A DNA stretch of 64,000 bases from Clostridium sp. CS001. GTDB lineage: Bacteria; Bacillota; Clostridia; Clostridiales; Clostridiaceae. A program made the position numbers and the translations under genes. The stretch is taken from the NCBI RefSeq assembly GCF_020443565.1, contig NZ_JAIZZN010000001.1:62001-126000 (forward strand). Reading direction: 5' to 3'. Shown here piece by piece: positions 1 to 9,301 of the stretch. Each line of letters opens with the position of its first letter. Positions within the stretch are counted from its first letter, which is position 1. Under the pieces are notes generated by a model. It ran no database searches, was not told the DNA's origin, and saw only the letters and a program-made list of their open reading frames with translations.

Positions 1-230
1 CTTTCATCGCTAGCAGAAGTAAAGTCCACCTTTACATTAAATTCTCTAGAGGCAACCTCTGCACCCATTCTAACATTTCTCCAATAGTCTCCACTTTGAG
101 TTTTTAAAATTAATGATATCTTTTTCGGCTCTTCCTCTCCTTTAGTACTTAAACTTACAATCCCAAATAAAAATGGCGATATAAGGAGTATAAAAATCAA
201 AAAAACTATTAATACATTTTTTTTACTCAT
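1..230 (-). CDS. membrane-anchored periplasmic sugar-binding protein, N-terminal part
   Basis: Only the first 76 or so codons are inside the window; the gene leaves at the left edge. The ATG at 230 follows a GAGGTG ribosome-binding site. Residues about 5-25 form one hydrophobic segment with no lipobox Cys, so it looks like an uncleaved anchor. The following ISLILKTQSGDYW and a helix containing MGAEVASREFNV resemble the first strand and helix of type I sugar-binding proteins (LacI/RbsB fold). It lies 17 nt downstream of the sensor kinase gene in the same direction. I infer an accessory ligand sensor for that kinase, like XylFII with LytS in Clostridium beijerinckii, but it could be an ordinary transporter subunit. 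Confidence 0.7.
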   Translation of the reverse strand, partial: MSKKNVLIVFLIFILLISPFLFGIVSLSTKGEEEPKKISLILKTQSGDYWRNVRMGAEVASREFNVKVDFTSASDE

Positions 231-247
231 CTTTAAGCACCTCAGCT

Positions 248-2011
248 CTATTCTTCTTTAAGAGGTAACCAAATTTTAATTGTAGTTCCCTCTTCAATTT
301 CACTTTGTATTTCAAGCCCGAATTCAGCTCCATAGGTTAGCTGAATTCTCTCATGTACATTTTTTACCCCAACTCCTGACCAGGCATTGTCTTTTGACTT
401 ATACTCTAGTAGATTCTTTAACTTTTCTGTCTCAATTCCAAGGCCATTGTCGTATATCTCATACAGTAACTTACCATCAGTAATTGAAGCTGATATCCTT
501 ATAAGACCTTCATCTACCATGTACTCGACGCCATGATAAATTGAGTTTTCTATAAGTGGCTGTAATATTAGCTTTAGTGTTTTATATTTCAGCACTTCTT
601 CTTGTATTATAATTTCAAACTCAAATTTGTTTTTATACCTAACCTTTTGAATTATCAAGTAATTTTTTGCATGTTCTATTTCCTCTCCAACTGTAATAAT
701 ATTTTTACCCCTGCTTATACTTATTCTAAATAGTTTAGCAAGTGAAGTTACCATTGTTATTACACCCTCGTTTTTCTCGTTTTCAGCCATCCAAACTATT
801 GAGTCTAAGGTATTGTATAAAAAGTGTGGATTAATCTGAGATTGCAAAGCGTCTAATTCACTTTTTCTTTTTGCTTCTTGCTCAATTACTATTTGTCCCA
901 TAAGATACCTAACTTTAGAAATCATTAAGTTAAAGGCTGTTGCTAATCTTTCAACCTCATCCTCACCTTTAACCTCGATATATATGTCAAAGTCCCCTGC
1001 CTCTACCATCTTCATGGATTCCTCTAATTGTTTTATTGGCTGTGAAATTTTAGCTGATATAAAACCAAATATAAAGATAATTAGTATTATAGAAACAAAT
1101 AAAATCCATCCTATAAAGTTAGCACTAGTTTTTTTAAAATCCAATATCTCTGACATATATGCTACCGCTACAACCTTCCAGTTAGTATAATTCACTGTTT
1201 TAATTGTAATCAATTGCTTTCCCTCCTGGGAATCTTCCAAATAACTCCCCAAGTAATCCTCACGATTTTCAGATTTTAAACCAATGTTAATGAGCTGCTG
1301 TTCCGGATGATATATTATGTTATTATCGGAATCAACAATATAAATATAACCTCTTTTACCTATAGATATGTTTTGACAAAGTTGCCCTATTGTACTGTAA
1401 TTCATATCAACTAAAAGCACCCCTCGTACTCTTTGATTCCCTTCGTGAAAATATATAGCTCTACTTAATGAAACAACCCAATCATGCTTTCCATTAAAAA
1501 TATTTTGAACATGGGGTAATGAAAACATTAGGTTATCTGATTTATTTAATGCTGATTTGAACCAATCCTGATCAATGACATTTACCTTATCCTTTAATGT
1601 TAAGTTAGAAGATTTAATTATAAGTTCACCTTTATCTGAAAATACTGCAAGACTTGCAATATCTCCCCTAATATTTTGTATTACATTCATTTGATCTTGT
1701 AATTTACTATTTGGAATATCTTGATTTAAATAAATATTCTTATCCAATAAATTTGATACTTCCTTAGTACTCTTTAAATAGTACTCAATATTTGAATTTA
1801 CCTGATCAACTAATTGTTTTGTACTCAAGGTAGCATTATTTTCTAAAGAAATAGAAAATTTATTATAAATTACAATTCCAACAAACAGCATAGCCAGAAC
1901 GGAAATTAGTGTAAATGATATTGTAATAATAAATTGTATTCCCCTAACTTTAAATGATGTGATCATAGTATTATATGGTTTCTTCAAAAATCTTTTTATT
2001 CTGTTTTTCAA
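248..2011 (-). CDS. YesM/LytS-type sensor histidine kinase
   Basis: 587-aa membrane sensor kinase that should phosphorylate the adjacent AraC-type regulator. TM1 is at about 25-47, an extracellular Cache-like sensor at about 50-295, TM2 at about 299-320, HAMP at about 322-375. The His_kinase domain has the NPHFLYNTLDSI motif with phospho-acceptor His396, and the ATPase has an N-box (QPLIENSIYHG, about 484-494) and a DNGLGI G-box. The start is TTG, placed behind a GAGGGGGTG ribosome-binding site. Gene order is regulator, kinase, binding protein. The NPHFLYNTL motif is typical of the YesM family, which often controls carbohydrate uptake; the ligand is unknown. Confidence 0.93.
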   Translation of the reverse strand: MKNRIKRFLKKPYNTMITSFKVRGIQFIITISFTLISVLAMLFVGIVIYNKFSISLENNATLSTKQLVDQVNSNIEYYLKSTKEVSNLLDKNIYLNQDIPNSKLQDQMNVIQNIRGDIASLAVFSDKGELIIKSSNLTLKDKVNVIDQDWFKSALNKSDNLMFSLPHVQNIFNGKHDWVVSLSRAIYFHEGNQRVRGVLLVDMNYSTIGQLCQNISIGKRGYIYIVDSDNNIIYHPEQQLINIGLKSENREDYLGSYLEDSQEGKQLITIKTVNYTNWKVVAVAYMSEILDFKKTSANFIGWILFVSIILIIFIFGFISAKISQPIKQLEESMKMVEAGDFDIYIEVKGEDEVERLATAFNLMISKVRYLMGQIVIEQEAKRKSELDALQSQINPHFLYNTLDSIVWMAENEKNEGVITMVTSLAKLFRISISRGKNIITVGEEIEHAKNYLIIQKVRYKNKFEFEIIIQEEVLKYKTLKLILQPLIENSIYHGVEYMVDEGLIRISASITDGKLLYEIYDNGLGIETEKLKNLLEYKSKDNAWSGVGVKNVHERIQLTYGAEFGLEIQSEIEEGTTIKIWLPLKEE

Positions 2012-2044
2012 AATTTCACCCCCTCATGTATTAATAATCATTCT

Positions 2045-3658
2045 TTAGCTATTTCTATACTCAGATGGTGAAATTCCAAAATGTTTCTTGAAGCAGTAAC
2101 TAAAATAATTTGGTTCTGAATATCCGACTTTATATGCAATTTCAAATGATTTCATTTTTGTGGTCTTGATTAACTCCTTTGAAGCATCCATTCTAATTTT
2201 AGTTAAGTAACTTATAAATGTCATCTTCGTTTCTCTTTTAAAAATAAAACTAAAATATGTAGGACTTATATATAAATACTTACAAAGAGTATTAATGGTT
2301 AAACTGCTATCACTATAATATTTATTAATATATGCTTTTGTTTTTTCAACTAAAAGAGTGCAGCTATCTTGCCTATCTTTTGTAATGTAATTCATTATTT
2401 TGAGGGAAATATATTCAAACCAATTCTTAACCTGATTTATATCTTTTAATTCATATAGTTCCACAAATAAATTATAACTTTCTCCAAAAACATATACTAA
2501 ATCCACATTTAAGCTTTCTGCTGTTTTGATTATAGTGGTAAGAATTTCTAATAAATATACTTGAAAATTTTTAAATGGAACCTTTATATTTAAAAGTTCG
2601 TAGAACAACCCGTCTATTGTTTCAATAATTTCTTTTTCTGTTCCAGTTTTTATGGCACTTCTAAGGTCATGCTCCATAACTTCATCGAAAACTATTTTTT
2701 CTTTACTGCTTGGCTCAATATCTTCTATCCAAATAATTCTATTATTACCCATGATAAATCTGTAATCCAATGCAAGAATAGCATTCTGATAAGAATCAGA
2801 TACATAAGAAACATCATTTATAATTGTTCCAAGACCAATTGTAACGGTAAGTTTTAAATACTTTTCAATACTTTGTCTTATTTCTTCAAGTGTAACTTGT
2901 ACCTTGTAAAATATAGAATCTCTGTCATTTTCCAAACATACGCTAATTAATACAATCAAATCGTTATGTATAAAAACGGTGCCCCTATCATTTTTGCAAA
3001 GAATTTCTTCTATTATGTTAAGAGCAGCAAATCTACTTAAATCTAGTTCCTTCCTATTATCGATTTTCAAATCTTTATACGTAACCCTATGATCAATACT
3101 AATAGCCGATACAACAAAGTGATTTCCATTTAAATTAATATTGTAATCATTGCATTTTTTTTCTATTTCTTCTTTGCTTAGCTTGCTTGTAATCAAATAA
3201 GCAAGAAATTTTTCTTTTAAAATAGGCAAACTCTTTAGATAATACTCCTCTAGAACTTCCATATCTCTTTTCTTTAAGGTTTCCTCATCAATCTGATCCT
3301 TAACCCTTAAAAGTACTTCAATTAACTCTTTTGATGAAACGGGCTTTAGAGCATATTCCACAACATTTAAATTTACTGCCTTTTGTGCATATTCAAATTT
3401 ATCAAAACCAGTTAGAATTATTATTTTAATTGTGGGAAACTTTTTCCTTAATTCCTCAGAAAGCTTAAGTCCATCCATAAAAGGCATCTTAATATCTGTT
3501 ATAACTACATCTGGAGTATACTTTTCTGACATTTCTAAAGCTTCTCTGCCATTTTCAGCTTCTCCTACTAATTCAAAACCATAATCTTCCCATTTTATTT
3601 TTTGTATTATACCTTTCCTTACCTCTTCTTCATCATCTACTAACAATATTTTATACAT
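2045..3658 (-). CDS. YesN-type response regulator, receiver plus AraC HTH
   Basis: 537 aa. The receiver domain is at 1-120 with acidic residues Asp8/Asp9, phospho-acceptor Asp55 (VVITDIKMP), and Lys105 in the YALKP motif. A long central region (about 130-430) has no motif I recognise and is typical of YesN proteins. The C-terminal 100 residues are a two-helix-turn-helix AraC domain ending in the signature YFSYCFKKHFGISPSEYR. The ATG follows TAGGAGGGAG. It is the first gene of the unit; the kinase gene starts 33 nt downstream. Likely an activator of a sugar-uptake operon outside the window. Confidence 0.93.
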   Translation of the reverse strand: MYKILLVDDEEEVRKGIIQKIKWEDYGFELVGEAENGREALEMSEKYTPDVVITDIKMPFMDGLKLSEELRKKFPTIKIIILTGFDKFEYAQKAVNLNVVEYALKPVSSKELIEVLLRVKDQIDEETLKKRDMEVLEEYYLKSLPILKEKFLAYLITSKLSKEEIEKKCNDYNINLNGNHFVVSAISIDHRVTYKDLKIDNRKELDLSRFAALNIIEEILCKNDRGTVFIHNDLIVLISVCLENDRDSIFYKVQVTLEEIRQSIEKYLKLTVTIGLGTIINDVSYVSDSYQNAILALDYRFIMGNNRIIWIEDIEPSSKEKIVFDEVMEHDLRSAIKTGTEKEIIETIDGLFYELLNIKVPFKNFQVYLLEILTTIIKTAESLNVDLVYVFGESYNLFVELYELKDINQVKNWFEYISLKIMNYITKDRQDSCTLLVEKTKAYINKYYSDSSLTINTLCKYLYISPTYFSFIFKRETKMTFISYLTKIRMDASKELIKTTKMKSFEIAYKVGYSEPNYFSYCFKKHFGISPSEYRNS

Positions 3659-3720
3659 ATCTCCCTCCTAACATACTGCCTATGTATAATTCACATTTTC
3701 AAAGTTTAATATCATGTAAA

Positions 3721-3770
3721 AGAACATCTATACATTTGCATTACGCAAATCTATAGATGTCTCTTTTTTT
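3721..3770 (-). terminator. bidirectional intrinsic terminator after lplA
   Basis: Stem 3724-3732 / 3752-3760 (ACATCTATA with TATAGATGT), continued by ATTTGC/GCAAAT around a 5-nt loop, with one C-C mismatch. T-rich on both sides (TTCTTTT on the minus strand, CTTTTTTT on the plus strand). It starts about 17 nt after the lplA stop and separates lplA from the two-component operon. Confidence 0.75.
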
Positions 3771-3786
3771 AAACTTCTATGTTTTA

Positions 3787-4776
3787 TTAGTAAAACATAC
3801 AGTCTATAAAGTCCTCATTTGTTATACCTTGAATATACTCTTGAAGTTGTAATCCTTTAATTACAGCTAGTACGCTTTCTTCTTCAAAATTAACTCCTAT
3901 GAAACTCTTCTCCAGATTTGATAAATCTTTATTCGCAAAAAAGTCTCCATATATACCCATAGACTCTACTTTTCCATCTTTTACATCCAGCTTAATATTC
4001 AATTCACCAAAAGGATACCTTTTACTCTTCTCCATATTAAACTTTGGTGATTTTCCATAGGTCCAGTCCCAAGTTGCATATTTTTCATCTGCCATAGTCT
4101 GAATTTTATCTATGTCACTTTGCTGTAATACGTATTCTTTGTAAGGAACATCCTTATATTCAAAAATAGAATGAAGAAGAATCTCTTTAAATTCCTTTAC
4201 AGAAACTTTCTCCGTCAAATAAGGGTAAACATTTGTTACTCTGCTCTTCACTGATTTAATACCTTTTGATTCTATTTTGGAAGCTTTTACTTGCAATGCA
4301 TTTTGTACCACAGAAAGATCAGAGTTAAATAAGATTGTGCCATGGTGTAAAAGCCTATCTTTACAATAATATTGCGAATTTCCAGAAAACTTTTTACCTT
4401 CTATAGTAATGTCATTTCTCCCAGTAAATTCTGCCTTTATACCTATTTTATCTAGACTATCTACTATTGAGTCTGTGAACTTCTTGAAGTTATTTACATT
4501 AGTCTTATTTGCTTGTACAATAAAAGTAAAGTTTAAGTTCCCCAAATCATGATATACAGCCCCCCCACCTGAGAGACGTCTAACTACTTTTATATTGTTT
4601 TTTTCTACATAATCTTTATTAATTTCTTCTATAGTATTCTGATTTCTTCCAATTATTATGGCAGGTTCATTTTGCCAAAGAATGAAATATTCCTCTCCAT
4701 TAAATGTTTTTAAAAAGTATTCTTCTAAAGCCAAATTAAAATGTGGGTTATTTGAATCATTTTTTATATAAATCAT
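3787..4776 (-). CDS. lplA: lipoate-protein ligase A
   Basis: 329 aa, the usual length for LplA with its C-terminal accessory domain. It activates lipoate with ATP and attaches it to E2 or GcvH lipoyl domains in the cytosol. Visible motifs are RRLSGGGAVYHD (66-77), the lysine in GKKFSGNSQ (Lys128 or Lys129), and HHGTILF (144-150). The ATG follows GAAGGAGCG. It stands alone and divergent from rlmD; no lipoyl target gene is nearby. This points to scavenging of exogenous lipoate, but the rest of the pathway cannot be judged from this window. Confidence 0.95.
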   Translation of the reverse strand: MIYIKNDSNNPHFNLALEEYFLKTFNGEEYFILWQNEPAIIIGRNQNTIEEINKDYVEKNNIKVVRRLSGGGAVYHDLGNLNFTFIVQANKTNVNNFKKFTDSIVDSLDKIGIKAEFTGRNDITIEGKKFSGNSQYYCKDRLLHHGTILFNSDLSVVQNALQVKASKIESKGIKSVKSRVTNVYPYLTEKVSVKEFKEILLHSIFEYKDVPYKEYVLQQSDIDKIQTMADEKYATWDWTYGKSPKFNMEKSKRYPFGELNIKLDVKDGKVESMGIYGDFFANKDLSNLEKSFIGVNFEEESVLAVIKGLQLQEYIQGITNEDFIDCMFY

Positions 4777-4928
4777 TTTGTTCGCTCCTTCGGATTAAAT
4801 AGTTTTTTTATAAAGACTTCATTTTGGCAAGCTTACTGCTTATTCGTTTTTCGCTGCAATATAATTTATAGAATAATTTGATTATATTAGAAGTATACCA
4901 TAAACTTGATTCTAATTAAATTAATCTG

Positions 4929-4937
4929 TGCTATAAT
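4929..4937 (+). promoter_or_regulatory. extended -10 promoter for rlmD
   Basis: TG-C-TATAAT at 4929-4937, an extended -10 element about 75 nt before the rlmD ATG. No -35 at 17 bp; a TTGATT lies 20 bp upstream. It sits in the divergent lplA/rlmD region. Confidence 0.55.
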
Positions 4938-5010
4938 TTATAAGAATAGAGTTTAAAATACTAGCCCTAGGGGCCATAAGACATTTAAGTACATAAGGAA
5001 AGGTGAAAAT

Positions 5011-6351
5011 ATGAGTAACGAGCAAATAAAAGTAAACTGCATTTCAATAGATGAGGATGGAAAAGGAATTATTAGGATTAAAGGTCAAGAAATCCACGTT
5101 CCAAATCTAATTCCTGGAGAAACTGCAATGGTAGAAGTCCTTCGAAAGAAAAATTTTATAACTGCAAAAGTGCTTCGAATTGTAGAAAAGTCAAAAGATA
5201 GGGTTGTTCCCAAGTGTTCATACTTCCATGAATGTGGCGCTTGTCAATTGCAACATTTATCAAATAAAGGTCAAGCAAAATTTAAGCAAAATAGTGTAGA
5301 AAAACTTATGAGTACCTATGGAAAAGTAAGCGAAATATTGAGTATGGAAGATCCATATTTTTATCGTAATAAAGTTCATTCTACAGTTGCGTATGATCAA
5401 AAGAAAAAAATCATATCAGGAATTTACGAGGAACATACCCATAGAGTTATCCCAATTGATCAGTGCATCATTCAAGGTAAGCCTGCAGATGACATCATAT
5501 CATCTATAAGAGAACTTATGAAGAGTTTTAAAATGAAGCCCTACAATGAGAACACTGAAGAAGGATTTTTGCGTCATATCCTAGTTAAAACAGGATTTGT
5601 AAGCAAGGAAGTAATGGTTGTACTAGTTGTAGCATCTCAAGTATTTCCTGGCAAAAACAACTTTGTTAAAGCATTGCTTAAAGAGCACCCACAAATTACT
5701 ACAATTGTTATGAATATTAATAATCGCAAAACCAGTGTTGTTCTTGGCATCACAGAAAAAGTACTATTTGGAAAAGGATATATTGAAGATACTTTATGTG
5801 GATGTGTATTTCAAATTTCACCAAAGTCCTTTTATCAAATAAACCCAATACAAACTGAAATTCTATATGGCACCGCAATTGAAATGGCAAGATTAAATGG
5901 AAATGAAGTTGTTCTTGATGCCTATTGTGGCATCGGTACAATATCACTAATTGTCAGCAGTAAAGTTAAACATGTCATTGGAGTAGAATTAAACAAAGAT
6001 GCAGTGAGCGATGCAACTCGCAACGCAAAAAGAAATAAAGTTACTAATACCATATTTTATAATGATGATGCTGGTAATTTCATGATTGACCTTGCAGCAA
6101 AAAAACAAAATATTGATACAGTATTTATGGACCCTCCTCGTAGTGGCAGTGATGAAAAGTTTTTATCTTCACTTGTTAAGCTAGGACCAAAAAAGGTAAT
6201 ATATATATCCTGCAATCCTACAACACAAGAGCGTGATCTTAGCTACTTAACAAAGCATGGTTATAAAGTAACCGAAATACAACCAGTTGACATGTTCCCA
6301 CAGACATTTCATGTGGAGTGCGTTGTATTGCTGTCCAGGGTAGATACCTAA
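5011..6351 (+). CDS. rlmD: 23S rRNA (uracil-C5)-methyltransferase, RlmD/RlmCD family
   Basis: 446 aa. It transfers a methyl group from SAM to C5 of uridine in 23S rRNA (or tRNA in TrmA paralogues). An N-terminal TRAM domain spans about 1-60. Four cysteines (Cys69, Cys75, Cys78, Cys152) match the [4Fe-4S] ligands of RlmD. The SAM-binding loop is DAYCGIGTISL (303-313), followed by MDPPRSG (373-379) and catalytic Cys401 in YISCNPTTQ. The ATG has a GGAAAGGTG ribosome-binding site. In Gram-positives one enzyme of this family (RlmCD) can modify both U747 and U1939, so target assignment is open. Confidence 0.92.
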   Translation: MSNEQIKVNCISIDEDGKGIIRIKGQEIHVPNLIPGETAMVEVLRKKNFITAKVLRIVEKSKDRVVPKCSYFHECGACQLQHLSNKGQAKFKQNSVEKLMSTYGKVSEILSMEDPYFYRNKVHSTVAYDQKKKIISGIYEEHTHRVIPIDQCIIQGKPADDIISSIRELMKSFKMKPYNENTEEGFLRHILVKTGFVSKEVMVVLVVASQVFPGKNNFVKALLKEHPQITTIVMNINNRKTSVVLGITEKVLFGKGYIEDTLCGCVFQISPKSFYQINPIQTEILYGTAIEMARLNGNEVVLDAYCGIGTISLIVSSKVKHVIGVELNKDAVSDATRNAKRNKVTNTIFYNDDAGNFMIDLAAKKQNIDTVFMDPPRSGSDEKFLSSLVKLGPKKVIYISCNPTTQERDLSYLTKHGYKVTEIQPVDMFPQTFHVECVVLLSRVDT

Positions 6352-6364
6352 GTGTGTGAATAGG

Positions 6365-6429
6365 CTCAAAATATAGCTGTTGATTTCTTTCCGTGCCATA
6401 AAAAGATCATATCATTTTTATATTTTGAG
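6365..6429 (+). terminator. possible terminator after rlmD
   Basis: An 11-bp outer stem (CTCAAAATATA 6365-6375 with TATATTTTGAG 6419-6429) encloses a smaller AAAAAGAT/ATCATTTTT hairpin. The large loop and the AT-only downstream sequence make this a weak call. Confidence 0.35.
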
Positions 6430-6431
6430 AT

Positions 6432-6463
6432 AATTTTATAATTTTATAATTTTATAATTTTAT
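6432..6463 (+). repeat. four tandem copies of AATTTTAT upstream of gdhA
   Basis: Perfect 8-bp unit AATTTTAT repeated four times (6432-6463), 107 nt before the gdhA ATG. A-T tracts of this kind bend DNA or act as UP-element-like sequence. No convincing -35/-10 pair with 17-bp spacing was found immediately after it. Confidence 0.8.
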
Positions 6464-6570
6464 GATTGACTTATATTATTGAGTATGCGCACTTGGATTT
6501 ACGCTTACAATATGTTAAAGTATGTAGTGGAACAAGTATATTATATTATAAAGCTAGGAGGTTTTATATT

Positions 6571-7836
6571 ATGTCAAAAGAAAATCTAAATCCGTTAGAG
6601 GCAGCACAATCCCAAGTACAAAAAGCTTGTGATGCACTGAATCTTGATGCAGAGGTTTTTGAATTACTTAAGGAACCAAAAAGAATGATTGAGGTTTCAA
6701 TTCCAGTTAGAATGGATAACGGAACACTAAAAACTTTCAAAGGGTATAGAGCATTACATAATGATGCTATAGGACCTGGAAAAGGTGGTATTAGAATTCA
6801 TCCAGGTGTAAATCCAGATGAGGTAAAAGCATTATCTGTATGGATGACGTTCAAGTGTGGCGTAATGGGAGTTCCTTATGGCGGAGCAAAGGGTGGAATC
6901 ACAGCTGATGCACTTGCATTATCAAAAGGGGAATTAGAGAGATTATCTAGAGGATATGTGCAAGGTATCTACAAATATATTGGAGAAAAAATTGACATAC
7001 CTGCACCAGATGTTGGAAGTAATGGTCAAGTAATGGCTTGGATGGTGGACGAGTATATAAAATTAACAGGACAAAATAACATGGGCGTAATCACTGGAAA
7101 GCCAGTTCCATGGGGTGGATCCCAAGGTAGAAACGAAGCAACAGGATTTGGTGTTAGTGTAATAGCTAGAGAAGCTGCTAAAAAAGTAGGAATTGATATT
7201 ACTAAAGCAACAGTTGCAATCCAAGGATTTGGAAATGTTGGTAGATATACAGTTAAAAATATAGAGCGTCAAGGAGCTAAAATTGTTGCACTTGCAGAGT
7301 GGGCTCCATCAGTTGGTACTTATGCTATATACAATGAAGGTGGATTAAACTATCAAGATATGGCAAATTATATAGATGAGCACAAGAATCTTGTTGATTA
7401 TCCAAATGCAAAGAAAATTTCTTTAGAAGAATTCTGGGCATTAAAAGTTGATATAGTTGTACCATCAGCTCTTGAAAATGCAATTCAAGAGAAAGAAGCT
7501 AAAGTTATTAATGCTAAGTTAGTATGTGAAGCTGCAAACGGACCTATCACTCCAGCGGCAGATGCAATACTAAAAGAAAGAGGAATAGTAGTTACTCCAG
7601 ATATACTTACAAATGCTGGTGGAGTTACAGTTTCTTACTTTGAGTGGGTACAAAATAGATACGGATACTATTGGTCAGAAAAAGAAGTAGAAGAGAAACA
7701 AGAAGTTATAATGATGGATGCATTCAACGATATTTGGGAAATGAAAGAAGAATACAATGTAACAATCAGAGAAGCTGCTTATATGATTTCAGTTAAAAAA
7801 GTGGCAGATGTAATGAAGTTGAGAGGCTGGTACTAA
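6571..7836 (+). CDS. gdhA: glutamate dehydrogenase (NAD-specific type)
   Basis: 421 aa from the ATG at 6571, chosen because a perfect AGGAGG (6556-6561) stands 9 nt before it; the reading frame is open upstream to 6466 but that part is not conserved. Oxidative deamination of glutamate to 2-oxoglutarate, central to amino-acid fermentation. The catalytic stretch VPYGGAKGGI and the GKGGIRIHP substrate motif are present, and the Rossmann motif is QGFGNVGRY. Length equals clostridial GluD. It is a single-gene unit ending at a strong bidirectional terminator. Confidence 0.97.
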   Translation: MSKENLNPLEAAQSQVQKACDALNLDAEVFELLKEPKRMIEVSIPVRMDNGTLKTFKGYRALHNDAIGPGKGGIRIHPGVNPDEVKALSVWMTFKCGVMGVPYGGAKGGITADALALSKGELERLSRGYVQGIYKYIGEKIDIPAPDVGSNGQVMAWMVDEYIKLTGQNNMGVITGKPVPWGGSQGRNEATGFGVSVIAREAAKKVGIDITKATVAIQGFGNVGRYTVKNIERQGAKIVALAEWAPSVGTYAIYNEGGLNYQDMANYIDEHKNLVDYPNAKKISLEEFWALKVDIVVPSALENAIQEKEAKVINAKLVCEAANGPITPAADAILKERGIVVTPDILTNAGGVTVSYFEWVQNRYGYYWSEKEVEEKQEVIMMDAFNDIWEMKEEYNVTIREAAYMISVKKVADVMKLRGWY

Positions 7837-7860
7837 GATAAGCTCATCATGTAAAAAAAA

Positions 7861-7914
7861 TAAAGTGGCCGTTGCAAAACGATAAAAATCGGATTGCGAC
7901 GGCCACTTTATTTT
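7861..7914. terminator. bidirectional terminator between gdhA and the methyltransferase gene
   Basis: 12-bp perfect stem (TAAAGTGGCCGT 7861-7872 with its complement 7899-7910), extended by TGCAA/TTGCG and CGAT/ATCG around a short loop. A-run before and TTTT after, so it serves the two convergent genes. Confidence 0.9.
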
Positions 7915-7921
7915 ACCCATA

Positions 7922-9085
7922 TTAAATTAAATTATCCTTTTTCAATAAATTATATAATGTTGGATTTAAATTAAATTCCTTCATTAAAGAATTAACTTCA
8001 GTTAAAGCTTTATTCTTTTGATCATTTGATGTATTGGATTTTGATGCTCTTATCAATAAGTTTTTAGGGGAATGTGATATATCTATAAATTCTAGAAGTT
8101 GCGTTTTGTAGCCTACACTTTCCAAAAGATTAGCTCTCACTGCATCAGTCATAAGTGCTGAGACTCTTTCTTGCACTATTCCATACTTTGTTAATATAGA
8201 TAATGATTCTGTTTTAATTTGTCCATTAAACTCGTGTTGGCAACAAGGAACAGAAAATATCATTTTACTATTCCACTTTATTGCATTATATAAAGCATAG
8301 TCAGTAGCTGTATCACAGGCATGCAATGTGATTACCATATCAACGTTATTGTTATATTTAAATCCATTTATATCCCCAAGTTCAAAATTCAAATTTTCAT
8401 AATTATATCTTCTAGCTATGTCATTACATTTCTTAATTACATCATCTTTAAGATCCAGACCTATCATTTTTACATTGATTTTTTTAATTTCCACAAAGTA
8501 ATAATATAATACAAATGTTAAATAGGATTTACCACATCCAAAATCTAATATAGTAAGTTCTTTAAAATCATTTTTCTTAATTTCATCATCAATAATTTCA
8601 ACAAACCTATTTATTTGCTTATACTTGTCATATTTTGAATTAACAACTTTACCTTCCTTTGTAAAAATGCCTAAATCTATAAGAGGTTCTATTATCATAC
8701 CCTCTTTAAGAATATAATTTTTTTCTTTATTATGTCCTTTATTAACAATTGATACATTGTCACCTTTTTTCTTACCTAAATGAACTTTGCCTTTTTTAGA
8801 TATTCTTAGATCAAATGTAGTTGCGCTTGCCCACGCATCAATTTGTTTATAATTAGATGAGGCACATTCTAAAAGTTTTTCTTTTAAAATATCTTTATCT
8901 ATATTTTCATGGAACACTTGCTTATCAGTACATTTTTCTATCTGATAATATTGCTTTACCTTATCTTCCTTTAATGTAAAAGTTATTTTATTATACTCTA
9001 CGTCCTTATTAGTTTTATTACTAAGAATTATTTTTATAATATCTTGTTCCAACATTTCATCAATTGCTTTCATTAGTTCTTCCAT
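7922..9085 (-). CDS. SAM-dependent methyltransferase, Methyltransf_32/GSTCD-like
   Basis: 387 aa from an ATG at 9085 that has AAGGTG 9 nt upstream; the frame can also be opened at a GTG at 9097, which overlaps that ribosome-binding site. The SAM site reads LDFGCGKSYLTF, followed by an acidic residue in IGLDLKDD. The phrases HACDTATDYAL and SVPCCQHEF are characteristic of the methyltransferase family that includes GSTCD, METTL25 and RRNAD1. The substrate is not known for bacterial members. Single gene, convergent with gdhA. Confidence 0.75.
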   Translation of the reverse strand: MEELMKAIDEMLEQDIIKIILSNKTNKDVEYNKITFTLKEDKVKQYYQIEKCTDKQVFHENIDKDILKEKLLECASSNYKQIDAWASATTFDLRISKKGKVHLGKKKGDNVSIVNKGHNKEKNYILKEGMIIEPLIDLGIFTKEGKVVNSKYDKYKQINRFVEIIDDEIKKNDFKELTILDFGCGKSYLTFVLYYYFVEIKKINVKMIGLDLKDDVIKKCNDIARRYNYENLNFELGDINGFKYNNNVDMVITLHACDTATDYALYNAIKWNSKMIFSVPCCQHEFNGQIKTESLSILTKYGIVQERVSALMTDAVRANLLESVGYKTQLLEFIDISHSPKNLLIRASKSNTSNDQKNKALTEVNSLMKEFNLNPTLYNLLKKDNLI

Positions 9086-9219
9086 TTCACAACACACCTT
9101 ATAGTTTATTTTTGAACCGCTTTTCTATATAATAAAGGACATTAAAATAAATAACAAGTCAATTTTATTTAACTCCCTAATATGATTATATACTAAATTT
9201 TTAGAAATAATTACTTATT

Positions 9220-9269
9220 AAAAAAAGAAGGCCCTCCATCGCAAATTATAAACTGCGAATAGAGAGCCT
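9220..9269 (-). terminator. terminator after sstT
   Basis: Stem AGGCCCTCCATCGCA (9229-9243) with TGCGAATAGAGAGCCT (9254-9269), with G-U pairs and one bulge, followed on the minus strand by a T run (9220-9226). A small TGGTGTA/TACACCA palindrome lies just before it. Confidence 0.85.
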
Positions 9270-9301
9270 ACTTGGTGTAAATACACCACCTAATTTAATT
9301 T

